A stretch of 38,179 nucleotides of DNA from a virus, in IMG/VR virus record IMGVR_UViG_3300020154_000010, positions 1 through 38,179 of that record; one strand, 5' to 3'. Each line of letters starts with the position of its first letter. The stretch's first letter is position 1. Made by a program: the position numbers and the translations under genes. The notes beneath the pieces were generated by a model, which saw only the letters and a program-made list of their open reading frames with translations, did no database searches and was not told where the DNA came from. Of the stretch, positions 37,587 through 38,179 are shown piece by piece.

Positions 37587-38078
37587 ATGAGCTACCAGCG
37601 GAAGCACCGATACTGCGGGGGCAAGGGCTTTATACGTCTTGCGTCGGGCGCTGACGGTCACTGCTTCGGGTGCAAAGGCACCGGTATGCAGACGGTCTAC
37701 ACGGTGGCGGAGAGGTCGGCCAAGCGGGCTAAGCGGGAGCGCTGGGAAGATGCTCGCAAGCTGGTTGGTACGCAGGCTCGACGTATGTCGCCCCCGCCCG
37801 GGGTGCCCGCGCTGGTATTCCGCCTTGACGTCGTCGCTGGCTTTGATTCGCTGGGGGAACAGGAGCCGGAGCGCATGGAAAAGCTGTACGCCTCCCTTGA
37901 CGCCGGCCGAGCTGACGACGTGGTCCGCGCGCTGTATGCGTACCGGGTGACAATGCGCAGCGAAGGTGAGTGTTGTATCAGGTGCGGGAAGGGTGACTTG
38001 CCGAGAGGTTGGATGTGTGACCGGGGCGGTGTAGTGAGCGGCTTGTGTCTGCGTTGCTGCCCGCACAACCACGGCTGA
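37587..38078 (+). CDS. DnaJ-type zinc-finger-like protein, divergent from terminase
   Basis: 163 residues, ATG with GGAAGGGGGCGGGG upstream. The N-terminus shows YCGGKGFIRL and HCFGCKGTGMQT, resembling the C-x-x-C-x-G-x-G repeats of DnaJ zinc fingers, though the first repeat has only one Cys. A middle helical part with LDVVAGFDSLGEQEPERMEK follows. The C-terminus has CCIRCGKGDLPRGWMCDRGG and LCLRCCPHNHG, a second zinc-binding cluster. Proteins of this form are common at actinophage genome ends and are of unknown role. It is one of four plus-strand genes in the window. Confidence 0.8.
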   Translation: MSYQRKHRYCGGKGFIRLASGADGHCFGCKGTGMQTVYTVAERSAKRAKRERWEDARKLVGTQARRMSPPPGVPALVFRLDVVAGFDSLGEQEPERMEKLYASLDAGRADDVVRALYAYRVTMRSEGECCIRCGKGDLPRGWMCDRGGVVSGLCLRCCPHNHG

Positions 38079-38091
38079 CGATCGACGTCGG

Positions 38092-38116
38092 GCCCCTGGC
38101 TATCTCGGCCAGGGGC
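38092..38116 (+). terminator. Hairpin after the DnaJ-type gene
   Basis: GCCCCTGGC, loop TATCTCG, GCCAGGGGC; nine pairs, 13 bases after the stop. No T-tract, so termination is probable rather than clear. The remaining 63 bases to the window edge show nothing identifiable; a cos end is possible. Confidence 0.55.
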
Positions 38117-38179
38117 GTCGGCGTGTTCACGGTCGGTCACTGATTCAGGTGTTTGAACCGGGCGGACCGGGCAGAGCCC

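Noticed and set aside
37697-38140. Minus-strand frame that would continue the left-edge gene if the window were circular
   Set aside because: It is antisense to the zinc-finger gene at 37587; joining the ends gives an implausible protein, so I do not treat the window as a closed circle.
1-38179. tRNA genes, CRISPR arrays, insertion sequences
   Set aside because: No cloverleaf, regularly spaced repeats or transposase was seen on reading both strands; a tRNAscan or CRISPR search would be decisive.

Overview
The window looks like most of the genome of a temperate, long-tailed (siphovirus-type) actinophage, probably of Streptomyces or a relative. The base composition is GC-rich, GTG and TTG starts are common, and strong GGAGG-type ribosome sites are frequent. 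The complete head-tail set, the pol I-like polymerase, the CHC2/TOPRIM/D5 primase-helicase and the large serine integrase all fit actinophages. Host assignment is inference. Almost all genes lie on the minus strand, so the phage reads from right to left.

Layout in phage order (right to left). A small divergent plus-strand zinc-finger gene (37587-38078) lies beyond the terminase end. The late genes follow: terminase small and large subunits, portal, MuF-like protein, scaffold, major capsid, connectors, tail terminator, tail tube, frameshifted tail chaperones, tape measure, minor tail protein, beta-helix fibre, amidase endolysin and two small membrane (holin-like) proteins (37474 to 20369). A dNMP kinase and a stand-alone 314-residue gene come next. 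The early region (18436 to 4613) holds a Cas4/RecB-like exonuclease, a likely phiC31 gp3-type recombination directionality factor, many small unknowns, a resolvase-like nuclease, the primase-helicase, the polymerase and a divergent sigma-factor-like protein. A membrane protein with a C-terminal helix-turn-helix follows (3743-4537). The left end holds an unknown minus-strand gene, a three-gene plus-strand operon, the serine integrase, a zinc-ribbon gene and a gene cut by the window edge.

The regulatory layer is the most unusual part. (1) Nine copies of an element, GGGGACGTCCTTCCCGG on the minus strand, lie between genes, several directly after terminators and upstream of early genes. (2) A perfect 89-bp AT-rich repeat occurs twice, each time about 35 bp upstream of the only two elements carrying the same sequence variant. 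(3) GTTAAC occurs 30 times, mostly as CGTTAACG. (4) Three sigma70-like promoters share an ACTCAATTGAGT-like palindrome inside the spacer; one drives the sigma-like gene and another the membrane HTH gene. (5) A covarying hairpin leader occurs at five gene junctions. I infer a cascade in which host-type, operator-controlled promoters make the sigma-like protein, which (or a partner) then activates the GGGGACGTCC elements. Nothing here proves that link.

Several genes under 60 codons are called from start/stop overlaps and ribosome sites. No tRNA, CRISPR array or insertion sequence was seen.
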